A DNA stretch of 31,561 nucleotides. It comes from CAWBRT01 sp050015355 (lineage in GTDB: Bacteria > Acidobacteriota > Terriglobia > Terriglobales > Acidobacteriaceae). Within the stretch, counting starts at the first letter, position 1. Every line of letters starts with the position of its first letter. Position numbers and translations under genes: made by a program. Location: NCBI GenBank assembly GCA_050015355.1, contig JBEKBO010000044.1:1-31561 (forward strand), given 5' to 3'. Below, piece by piece: positions 15,019 through 22,097 of this stretch. Under the pieces are notes generated by a model. It made no database searches. It saw nothing but the letters and a program-made list of their open reading frames with translations, and was not told the origin of the DNA.

Positions 15019-16224
15019 CTACCGCGCGAACTTCAGCCCGCTCAGCGAACGCGTCTTTGCGGCGTCGACGCCGTGCGAGAGCAGCAGCACCTGAAAGATT
15101 TCCCCGATGCCCGCGGGGGTGACCAGGTGTTTCAGTTGCATAGCCACCTTGGCGCGTTCCTGCGGCAAACGGCAATCCTCGAAGGCCTCCGCGAACTGGG
15201 TCGCCTCGCCTACTCCCATCAGAAATTGCGCTTGCGTCAGTAGCGCCAGATAGTCGAGATCGCCCTGCTCGGCGGCGGCGCACAGAGCCGTGAAATTGAC
15301 GTGCGCGGTGATGTCCTGCTCGCCCGGAGCCTCGTAGGGATTGCCGCTCGCCCGGTGCTGGCGGTAGGTCATGAGCGTGTCCAGATGGCGCCCGGCTAGT
15401 TGCTGCGGGCGCGTGTAGCCGTAATCGATGAAGAGCGCGAAGCCGCGGCGGGGGCCCCGGGAGTCCGCAAAGGCGGCGGCGATGCGGCGCATCCATTCGA
15501 GGCCGGCAAGGGAAACCTCGACGCGGCCCCCGGCAGGCGGATGCATGCCGTAGCGGTCGACGTATTCGAGCACCTGCGGACGCGGATCGACGGTTTGCTC
15601 GGTCAAGGCGCCGCCCTCTTCCGCCACGCGAAGCTCGCCGCCGGCGGTGAGCACCTCGACAGGAAGGGCGTCGAAGAATTCGTTGCCGAATACGATCAGC
15701 GCATCGCCGCACGGGGTCCCCACTGCGCGCGCTTTTGCGCGTTGTGGGGTTGAGCGCGCCAGAGCCGGGGAGAAATCGCTGTCGATCGTGACCTGTCCGG
15801 TGGCGATGAATTCCGCCAGCCGCTCCTGCTGGCGCTGCCGCAGCCAAAGCGAAGTCTCGACCAGCCGATAGCAGAGCGCCCGCAGAAACTCCGGATGCTT
15901 CTTGGCCGCCCAGTCGAGCACATCGCGGGCAAACAGGCCGCGCCCGGGACCGAGTTCGATGAGGTCGACGACGGCGGGCGCGCCGAGTGCCTGCCAGAAC
16001 TCGACAAACTGACGGCACAACAGACGCCCGAACAAGGCATGCACGTCCGACGAGGTGTAAAAATCGCCGGCTTTGCCGAACTGCTCGCGCGGGCGCGCGT
16101 AGTAACCCAGCTCGGGCTCGTACAGGCACATGGCCATGTAGCGCGAGAAGGGAATCGGCCCTTCGCGGCGGATGACGTCGACAATGCGCTGGCGCAGCGG
16201 ATTAGCGGCGGGGTCAGTCCTCAT
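15019..16224 (-). CDS. SAM-dependent methyltransferase, MidA/NDUFAF7 family (COG1565)
   Basis: 401 residues. Visible: the N-terminal GPIPFSRYMAMCLYEPELGYY motif, GKAGDFYTSSDVHALFGRLL, the SAM-binding VDLIELGPGRGLFARDVL, NEFFDALPVEVL, FALFIDYGYTRPQQLAGRHLDTLMTYRQHR and DITAHVNFTAL. The mitochondrial homologue NDUFAF7 methylates an arginine of complex I subunit NDUFS2; the bacterial substrate is not established. An in-frame palindrome encodes about 14 extra residues (STPQRAKARAVGTP) just before the conserved IVFGNEFFDALP strand. I chose ATG 16224 because the family motif follows and because it overlaps the end of the upstream gene (16214) by 11 bp, indicating one transcript; the longer start at 16344 lies inside that gene. 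Confidence 0.92.
   Translation of the reverse strand: MRTDPAANPLRQRIVDVIRREGPIPFSRYMAMCLYEPELGYYARPREQFGKAGDFYTSSDVHALFGRLLCRQFVEFWQALGAPAVVDLIELGPGRGLFARDVLDWAAKKHPEFLRALCYRLVETSLWLRQRQQERLAEFIATGQVTIDSDFSPALARSTPQRAKARAVGTPCGDALIVFGNEFFDALPVEVLTAGGELRVAEEGGALTEQTVDPRPQVLEYVDRYGMHPPAGGRVEVSLAGLEWMRRIAAAFADSRGPRRGFALFIDYGYTRPQQLAGRHLDTLMTYRQHRASGNPYEAPGEQDITAHVNFTALCAAAEQGDLDYLALLTQAQFLMGVGEATQFAEAFEDCRLPQERAKVAMQLKHLVTPAGIGEIFQVLLLSHGVDAAKTRSLSGLKFAR
15713..15751. repeat. Palindrome inside the methyltransferase gene
   Basis: GGGGTCCCCACTGCGCGC leads into GCTTTTGCGCGTTGTGGGGT. The stem CCCCAC-GCGCGC pairs with GCGCG-GTGGGG. It matches the framework of the element at 23704-23743 (CCCCACTACGCGC...GCGCGTAGTGGGGACCCC) in inverse orientation. 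Length and frame keep the host gene open. Confidence 0.82.
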
Positions 16225-16516
16225 TGTCTTCGGGAGGCAGTTCGAGGTTGTAGGGAGTGCGGACGAACATTTCGACAAAATAGTCGTGCATGCAATCGTA
16301 GAGCTGCCGCTGAAAAGCCCACTCGAACTGCGGATTCTCGGCATCGCGCGGATGGACGTAGAAAAAATAGGTGTGCACCGGAACCGGCGGATTCTTGAAC
16401 TCTATTTTGACCTGAACCTGCCCGTCGTGGAGTTCCGCCTCGAAATTCAGCAGCGGATGCTCGTAGCGCTCCAGTTGCCGGCGGACAAGCGCGAGATGTT
16501 CCGGGCTCGAGGACAT
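16214..16516 (-). CDS. Conserved-looking unknown protein, 100 aa
   Basis: A soluble, mildly acidic protein without signal or membrane segment. It has a beta-rich centre (LNFEAELHDGQVQVKIEFKNP), PVHTYFFYVHPRDAENPQFEW, and an amphipathic helix FQRQLYDCMHDYFVEMFVR. I do not recognise a family. Its 3' end overlaps the start of the methyltransferase by 11 bp, so the two are likely co-translated and possibly work together. No clear ribosome site precedes ATG 16516. Confidence 0.72.
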   Translation of the reverse strand: MSSSPEHLALVRRQLERYEHPLLNFEAELHDGQVQVKIEFKNPPVPVHTYFFYVHPRDAENPQFEWAFQRQLYDCMHDYFVEMFVRTPYNLELPPEDNED

Positions 16517-16552
16517 GAAGGGAATTCTAGCGCGGTTTCGGAAGAATTAAGA

Positions 16553-16588
16553 TCCCACATCTGCTAACTGCGGCAGATGTGGGGCACC
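16553..16588. repeat. REP-like palindrome (ACATCTGC type), second copy
   Basis: Same 36-bp core as 14219-14254 (CCCACATCTGCTAACTGCGG then CAGATGTGGGGCACC). It lies between two genes transcribed on the minus strand. Confidence 0.92.
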
Positions 16589-16654
16589 GTCGAAGCTTTA
16601 GAAAGGGTACGGCTGAAGCCGCTCCCCTACTATGAACTATTCTTGAACCTGACT

Positions 16655-17323
16655 CTAGCGAACTCCCGCACTCGACGGTTTCAGCACCGGCTTTATGCAA
16701 TCGAGCAGTCCCGCCGGCTGATCCGGCAGCAAGGGCTTCGGCTCTTCGTAGCGGCTGGGCGCGGCGAACTCGCGCAACGCGCTGGGATCGTAGAAACCCT
16801 GCACGCGTATAGTCAGTCCCTGAATAGAACGCTTGTGGACCTGTCCGACGCGGACCTCGGGGGTGAAGCGCACGTTGGAAGCGGTGATAATCAGCCGGAT
16901 GTTTCGCAGATGGAACGTACGCTGCGCGCCGTAGTCCGGGTGACGATAACAGTCTCCGTTGAGCTGGTTCCAGTTGAAGCCAGCCTGGCTCATCGAGCCG
17001 GCTTTGCCGGAGCCATCGGTCAATAGCTGGTTATCGGGAGCATGAGTCGCCCCGGGAAGCACAAGCCGGCACTCGAACTCATGGGTATAGTGAAAGTTTT
17101 CGGCACGGGCGCGGGCGTTTTCCGGACTGGCGCATTCCAGGATGTAGGCTAACTTGCCGGTAACGGTCTGAATCGACAAGCTCAGGTACATGTCCTGCGG
17201 CCGGGCAAAATTGTAGGTGTGATCGAATGGCTGGATGCGTGGCCAGGATTCGGCAAGAGCCGGCTCCGCAACCAGAAAGCATACGGCAAGCACAACGATC
17301 ATTCTGTGCGACATCGTGAGCAT
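16655..17323 (-). CDS. Secreted protein of unknown function, 222 aa
   Basis: It starts MLTMSHRMIVVLAVCFLVAEPALAES, a clear signal peptide with an ALA-type cleavage site. The mature part is beta-rich and begins WPRIQPFDHTYNFARPQDMYLS; it has paired cysteines (CASPENARA, ECRLVLPG, NGDCYRHP and a late CIKP) that could form disulfides outside the cytoplasm. The sequence HLRNIRLIITASNVRF suggests a beta-sandwich. No family recognised. ATG 17323 is preferred to the upstream ATG 17377, which would bury the signal peptide. It follows the hydroxyacyl-CoA dehydrogenase on the same strand after about 60 bp, so co-transcription is possible but function is not implied. Confidence 0.75.
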   Translation of the reverse strand: MLTMSHRMIVVLAVCFLVAEPALAESWPRIQPFDHTYNFARPQDMYLSLSIQTVTGKLAYILECASPENARARAENFHYTHEFECRLVLPGATHAPDNQLLTDGSGKAGSMSQAGFNWNQLNGDCYRHPDYGAQRTFHLRNIRLIITASNVRFTPEVRVGQVHKRSIQGLTIRVQGFYDPSALREFAAPSRYEEPKPLLPDQPAGLLDCIKPVLKPSSAGVR

Positions 17324-17383
17324 TCCATTCCATTGCAGCCCGGTAGCTGCCGGCGGAGACTGAAATCCCAGCGGCACACCGGC

Positions 17384-18415
17384 TTATGTCTTGTTGCCAC
17401 CGGCCGGTTTTTCCGCCCCAACATGAGCAACTGCGGCGCCTGTCGGGGACCCCGTTTCCGCCCCAACATGCGCAACTGCGGCGCCTGTCGGGGACCCCGT
17501 TTCCACCCCAACATGCGCAACTACGGCGCCTGTCGGGGACCCCGTTTGCGCGGCATCGGGCTGTGGATATTCGTAAACGCCGCGGCCTGATTTGCGGCCG
17601 AGGCGTCCGGCTTTGACGTATTGCACCATCAACGGACAGGGGCGGTACTTCTCGCCCAGGTTTTTGTGCAGATATTCCAGGATATGCAGGCGCGTGTCAA
17701 GTCCAACCAGATCGACCATCTCGAACGGTCCGATGGGATGCTGGAGTCCCAGTTTGATTGCTTTATCGATGTCGCTGGCCGAGGCTATGCCCTCCTGAAG
17801 CATGTAAAAAGCTTCGTTCCCGATGAGGGCGTTGATGCGGCTGGTGATGAAACCAGGCGATTCCTTGATGACGACCACTTCCTTGCCCATGCGTGTGCCG
17901 ATCTCAACGGCCGCGGCAATGGTTTGGTCATCGGTTTCCAGTCCGCGCACGACCTCGAGCAGCTTCATCTTGTGTACCGGATTGAAGAAGTGCACGCCGG
18001 CGATGCGGTGCGCGCGGTAAGTGACGGACGCGATCTCGGTAACCGAAAGCGAGGAGGTGTTGGAGCCGAGGAAGGTATCGGGACGGCAGATTTTGTCGAG
18101 CATGGTAAAGATTTCGATTTTCGACTCCATCTCCTCGGGCACGGCCTCGATGACGAAGTCCGCCTGGCGTGCCGCCTCCTCGACCGAATTGGCGTATTCC
18201 AAGCGGGCGAAAGCGGCATTGGCCTGCTCAGGCGACAGCTTGCCGGCTTCCACCCCTTGGTCGAGAGTACCGCGGATTTCATCCCCGGCCTTGCGCAATG
18301 CCGTCGGCAGGATGTCTTCCAGAATCGTGCGGTAACCCGCGAGAGCCGCGGCATGGGCAATGCCACGTCCCATTACGCCAGCCCCGATGACGGCAATAGT
18401 GTGAATTGCGGCCAT
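17384..18415 (-). CDS. hbd: 3-hydroxybutyryl/3-hydroxyacyl-CoA dehydrogenase with repeat tail
   Basis: 343-residue NAD(P)-dependent enzyme oxidising 3-hydroxyacyl-CoA to 3-ketoacyl-CoA. The Rossmann motif IGAGVMGRGIAHAAALAG opens the protein. Then come FVIEAVPEEMESK, SNTSSLSVTEIA, the catalytic-His segment GVHFFNPVHKMKLLEVV, SPGFITSRI and the C-terminal dimer domain ending GRKSGRGVYEYP. The family normally ends here at about 285 residues. The remaining 55 or so residues are three copies of GSPTGAAVAHVGAE plus PAGGNKT, read through from 45-bp palindromic units. ATG 18415 is preceded by GGGGAGA with 3-nt spacing and overlaps by 1 nt the stop of the 61-aa gene, so the two are coupled. No thiolase or crotonase neighbours. 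Confidence 0.93.
   Translation of the reverse strand: MAAIHTIAVIGAGVMGRGIAHAAALAGYRTILEDILPTALRKAGDEIRGTLDQGVEAGKLSPEQANAAFARLEYANSVEEAARQADFVIEAVPEEMESKIEIFTMLDKICRPDTFLGSNTSSLSVTEIASVTYRAHRIAGVHFFNPVHKMKLLEVVRGLETDDQTIAAAVEIGTRMGKEVVVIKESPGFITSRINALIGNEAFYMLQEGIASASDIDKAIKLGLQHPIGPFEMVDLVGLDTRLHILEYLHKNLGEKYRPCPLMVQYVKAGRLGRKSGRGVYEYPQPDAAQTGSPTGAVVAHVGVETGSPTGAAVAHVGAETGSPTGAAVAHVGAEKPAGGNKT
17416..17550. repeat. Three tandem 45-bp palindromic units at the 3' end of hbd
   Basis: Units at 17416-17460, 17461-17505 and 17506-17550 begin CCCCAACATG and contain GGCGCCTGTCGGGGACCCCG. Each is a CCCCA...GGGGACCCC palindrome with an imperfect stem. On the minus strand each encodes 15 residues (GSPTGAAVAHVGAET). 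There are no spacers between units, so this is not a CRISPR array. Confidence 0.93.
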
Positions 18416-18600
18416 CAATCTCCCCGCTCCAGGCCTTCCAGCACTTTAAGAAAGTTCGGATCAGAGTTTCGCATATACTCGGACAGACGTTTTTTTTCTT
18501 CAACTGGAATAAACGCGCTTGCGACTTTGATCCTCCGCAGGGTCGTGGAGATATCGTCGACGTAGTTCATCAAGCGAATCAGTTCACCACTGGATGCCAT
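18415..18600 (-). CDS. Small helical protein upstream of hbd, 61 aa
   Basis: ATG 18600 with AAGGA about 7 nt upstream; the stop TGA shares one base with the hbd start (TGATG). The product MASSGELIRLMNYVDDISTT continues as a charged, helical sequence (KVASAFIPVEEKKRLSEYMR) with no membrane segment. I do not recognise a family. The longer in-frame start at 18798 would run through a repeat-rich intergenic region and lacks support. Tight coupling suggests its level is matched to the dehydrogenase. Confidence 0.72.
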   Translation of the reverse strand: MASSGELIRLMNYVDDISTTLRRIKVASAFIPVEEKKRLSEYMRNSDPNFLKVLEGLERGD

Positions 18601-18794
18601 GATCGTCCTTTCAGCAGGTGGGGTGAGTAAGGGTTCGCAAACAGTGATGCGCGCCCCCCGTAGCAGGCAACCCGCTATTTTCCGCGTTGGCGGCGAATTA
18701 GTAAAGCGGCGGGAAGGACTGGCTGCAACAAAAAAGGTGAATACCAGTCGAATGGGCACGTTACCGCGATAAGAATTACGCCACGTTAACACTA

Positions 18795-18920
18795 TCACCT
18801 CAGCGAGCGGTGCTCGCCGGGGACCCCGAACGCCAGGAGCTTATCGCTAGAGGCGACACAGCCAGCCAGGCTGCACGGATTGTCTCAAAAGAGTTCTTGG
18901 CGGGCGGGACGTGGGGCACC
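18795..18920. repeat. REP-like palindrome plus a half element in a 392-bp gap
   Basis: 18795-18828 is the GCGAGC type (CACCTCAGCGAGCGGTGCTC then GCCGGGGACCCC). 18901-18920 is the right half of the ACGTC type (GGGACGTGGGGCACC). CCACGTTAAC at 18781-18790 may be the decayed left half, giving the same nesting as in lpxB. The rest of the gap between the 61-aa gene and treY (18601-18992) shows no gene. The promoters of both divergent units should be here, but I could not place them. Confidence 0.72.
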
Positions 18921-18992
18921 AAGATGGCGACACCCGGCCTTTGGGACGCATCTAAGTAGTGTCTTGATGAACATCCGAGAGCTTGGCCCGGA

Positions 18993-21900
18993 ATGCTAAA
19001 CCAGTCAGTTGTTGCTGTCGATGAGGCGTCTGGATTACGCGAGTGTCTGGGGCGCCTCGCCGCCGGCAAGGAGCGGCTGCGGCCGCTTTCGACATACCGA
19101 TTGCAATTCAATCGCGCTTTTCGCTTCAGCGATGCTCGCAAGCTGGTCGGCTACCTGCATGAACTCGGGGTCGGCACTTGCTACACATCGCCTATTCTCA
19201 AGGCGCATGCCGGCAGCATGCACGGTTATGACATCATCGACCACAATGCCATCAACCCGGAGCTGGGAACTCAGGAAGAACTCGACGAACTTGCGGCGGA
19301 GCTGAAGAACCACGGCATGGGGCTGCTGCTGGACGTGGTGCCGAACCACATGGGCGTCGGGCACGGCAGCAATCCTTGGTGGCAGGATGTGCTGCGGAAC
19401 GGGCGCACGTCAAAGTTTGCTGACTTCTTCGATATTGACTGGAACCCGCTGAAAGGCGAACTGCACAATAAAGTTCTGCTGCCGATTCTGGGCGATCAGT
19501 ATGGCGAGGAACTCGAGTCGGGCAAGCTTGTGCTCAAGTACGTTGACGGCGAGTTCCGGATCGACTATTACGACAAGATCTTTCCGATCGATCCACAGAC
19601 GATTCCGCTCATCTTCGAACCGCGAGGCGATTTCACCTCCCTGGCGGGCGAGGAATCGGCGCGCGAACTGATGGGCGTGCTGGCCGGATTTGCCAAGCTG
19701 CCGAAGCACGATACCGTCGAAGCGGAGCGCGCTACGGCGCGGCAGCGCGAAACCCCATTCATTGGCCAGCGGCTGAAAGACATGGTCGAGCGCAAGCCGG
19801 AGATCAAGGGATTGGTGGAGGAGGCGCTGCGCCGCATCAATGGACGCGCGGGCGATGGCCGCAGCTTCGACGCGCTGCACAAGCTGCTGGAGGCGCAGCC
19901 ATACCGGTTGGCGCATTGGCGCGTTTCCGCCGAGGAGATCAATTACCGGCGCTTCTTCGACATCAATGACCTGGTCGGGTTGCGTATGGAAGATGCGCAG
20001 GTTTTCGCCGCGACTGGAGCCCTGATCCGGCGACTCCTCGCCGCCGGCACGGTGTCCGGGCTGCGAATCGATCACCCTGACGGGTTGTTAAATCCACCGC
20101 AGTACTTTGCCCGGCTGCAGATGCTTTATGCCGCCAGCCAATGTTACGGCGGCGAACCGAGGCAACCGCAGGCCGAAAACGGAATCGAGCTGGAACTACA
20201 GAACGCCTTCAGTCAGCAAGACGCGGCCGGCGAACGCGCGCCGCTCTACGTGGTAGTGGAAAAAATCCTGGAGCCGGGGGAGGAGCTGCCGGGGGACTGG
20301 CCGGTCGATGGGACGGTCGGCTACGACTTTGCGAACCTGGTGAACGGGATTTTCATCGATACCCGCAACCGCAAGTCATTCACTAATCTCTACCAGCGCT
20401 TTCTAAGCCAGTGGATGGACGTGGAGGCGATCATCTACCAGGGGAAGAAACTGATCATGCACAGCGCGCTCTCCAGCGAAGTGAACGTGCTCACCCACAT
20501 GCTGGACGAGATCTCATCGATGAACAGGCGGGCGCGCGACTTCACAAGGTCGGTTCTGCGCGACGCGATTCGCGAAACCATCGCGTGTTTCCCCGTCTAT
20601 CGCACCTATATCGACGAAAGAGGCAACATCAGCGAGCGCGACCGGGTATATATCAACGAAGCGATCGCCCTGGCAAAGCGGCGCAACAGCAGCATGCCGG
20701 GCTCGGTATTCGAATTCCTGCGCGACATCCTGCTGCTGCGGGGCGGCGACGGAGGCGAGGCGGCCATCTACGGCTACCGCAAACAGTTGTATTTTGCCTT
20801 GAAGTTCCAGCAACTGACCGGCCCGGTGATGGCAAAGGGCTTGGAAGACACTGCTTGCTACGTCTATAACCGTTTCGTCTCGGTGAATGAAGTGGGCGGA
20901 TCGCCCAAGGAGTTCGGGGTTGAACTGGACGAGTTCCATCGCGGCAATCTTCAGCGCCAGCAGCAGTGGCGCCACTCGATGCTGGCTACTTCGACGCACG
21001 ACACCAAGCGCAGCGAGGATGTTCGTATGCGCCTCGACGTGCTCTCGGAAATTCCGCGGCTATGGGCCGCCCAAGTACTGCGCTGGCGCCGCAGCAATCG
21101 CGGAAAAAAACGGACCCTGAGCGACGGACGCACGGTTCCCGATGCCAACGAGGAATACCTGCTCTATCAAACTCTGGTGGGCACATGGCCATTACCGGCA
21201 AAAGAAGCAGCGCAGGGAGCCCCAGTGGCAGGCAAAGGAAATGGCAACCTGCGGACCACCCATCCCTGGGCACTGGAGAAGAAACAGAGCGAGGACTTCC
21301 TGGCCCGAATCCAGGCCTACATGACGAAGGCGGTGAACGAGGCCAAGGTCAATACGAGCTGGATCAACCCGAACCAGGAATACATGGAGGCGCTGCACAA
21401 CTTCATCGCGCGTATCCTGACGCCCGGCTCGGAGAACCGCCCTAACAGCTTTCTCAGGCAGATCGAGGAATTTGTGCCCAGGATCGCGCTGTTCGGGGTT
21501 ATCAACTCGATTTCGCAGACGCTGATCAAGCTGACCTCGCCCGGAGTTCCCGATATCTACCAGGGCCAGGAACTTTTCGATTTCAGCCTGGTGGACCCGG
21601 ACAACCGTCGCCCGGTGGACTTTGAGCTGCGCAGGCGCCACCTGCGCGAGATGATCGAACGTTCGCGGGAGGAGCAAGGCATCAGCCGTCTGTGCGGAGA
21701 AATGCTGCAAGATTGGAGCGACGGCCGCCTGAAACTCTGGGTGACACGTTGCGCGCTACATGCCAGGCGCGAACATCGCGAACTGTTCGAACTCGGCGAC
21801 TATGTTCCGTTGAAAGTGGAGGGAACAGGCGAGCGCAATGTGGTGGCTTACGCCAGGACATTCGGCCAGCGGATGGCCGTGGTGGCGACTCCACGGTTTA

Positions 21901-22097
21901 CCTACAGCATGATGGGCGGCGAAGAGCGCATGCCCATAGGCGAGGCGTGGGGAGCGACGGAAATCGTGCTGCCTCCCATATCGCCAGGCCCGCCGATGAA
22001 GAACCTGCTTACCGGGGAAATTTTGCCGGCCGGGCAGCAGACCCTGTTATGCCACGAAGTTTTCGCTAGCTTTCCCCTCGCCCTGCTGCTGCGCTGA
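18993..22097 (+). CDS. treY: Malto-oligosyltrehalose synthase
   Basis: GH13 enzyme that isomerises the reducing-end alpha-1,4 bond of maltodextrins to the alpha-1,1 bond, the first step of the TreY-TreZ trehalose route. Visible: STYRLQFNRAFRF, ILKAHAGSMHGYDIIDHN, LLLDVVPNHMG, the nucleophile region GLRIDHPDGLL (D360), the acid/base Glu in VVVEKILEPGEELP (E423), TSTHDTKRSEDVRMRL (D670) and the late GVPDIYQGQELFDFSLVDPDNRRPVDF. 1034 residues is at the long end of the family, mainly through internal loops. TreZ is not in the window. Its 3' end overlaps the convergent malQ gene by 51 bp. MalQ also acts on maltodextrins, so the pair probably belongs to glycogen/trehalose metabolism. Confidence 0.96.
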   Translation: MLNQSVVAVDEASGLRECLGRLAAGKERLRPLSTYRLQFNRAFRFSDARKLVGYLHELGVGTCYTSPILKAHAGSMHGYDIIDHNAINPELGTQEELDELAAELKNHGMGLLLDVVPNHMGVGHGSNPWWQDVLRNGRTSKFADFFDIDWNPLKGELHNKVLLPILGDQYGEELESGKLVLKYVDGEFRIDYYDKIFPIDPQTIPLIFEPRGDFTSLAGEESARELMGVLAGFAKLPKHDTVEAERATARQRETPFIGQRLKDMVERKPEIKGLVEEALRRINGRAGDGRSFDALHKLLEAQPYRLAHWRVSAEEINYRRFFDINDLVGLRMEDAQVFAATGALIRRLLAAGTVSGLRIDHPDGLLNPPQYFARLQMLYAASQCYGGEPRQPQAENGIELELQNAFSQQDAAGERAPLYVVVEKILEPGEELPGDWPVDGTVGYDFANLVNGIFIDTRNRKSFTNLYQRFLSQWMDVEAIIYQGKKLIMHSALSSEVNVLTHMLDEISSMNRRARDFTRSVLRDAIRETIACFPVYRTYIDERGNISERDRVYINEAIALAKRRNSSMPGSVFEFLRDILLLRGGDGGEAAIYGYRKQLYFALKFQQLTGPVMAKGLEDTACYVYNRFVSVNEVGGSPKEFGVELDEFHRGNLQRQQQWRHSMLATSTHDTKRSEDVRMRLDVLSEIPRLWAAQVLRWRRSNRGKKRTLSDGRTVPDANEEYLLYQTLVGTWPLPAKEAAQGAPVAGKGNGNLRTTHPWALEKKQSEDFLARIQAYMTKAVNEAKVNTSWINPNQEYMEALHNFIARILTPGSENRPNSFLRQIEEFVPRIALFGVINSISQTLIKLTSPGVPDIYQGQELFDFSLVDPDNRRPVDFELRRRHLREMIERSREEQGISRLCGEMLQDWSDGRLKLWVTRCALHARREHRELFELGDYVPLKVEGTGERNVVAYARTFGQRMAVVATPRFTYSMMGGEERMPIGEAWGATEIVLPPISPGPPMKNLLTGEILPAGQQTLLCHEVFASFPLALLLR

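Noticed and set aside
14885..16129. 414-codon minus-strand ORF overlapping the methyltransferase and the 50-aa gene
   Set aside because: Its Arg/Ala/Pro-rich product is an out-of-frame reading of the methyltransferase.
17416..17550. Three 45-bp tandem units as a possible CRISPR array
   Set aside because: The units are contiguous with no unique spacers, each is itself a palindrome of the dispersed family, and they lie in frame within a gene; no cas genes.
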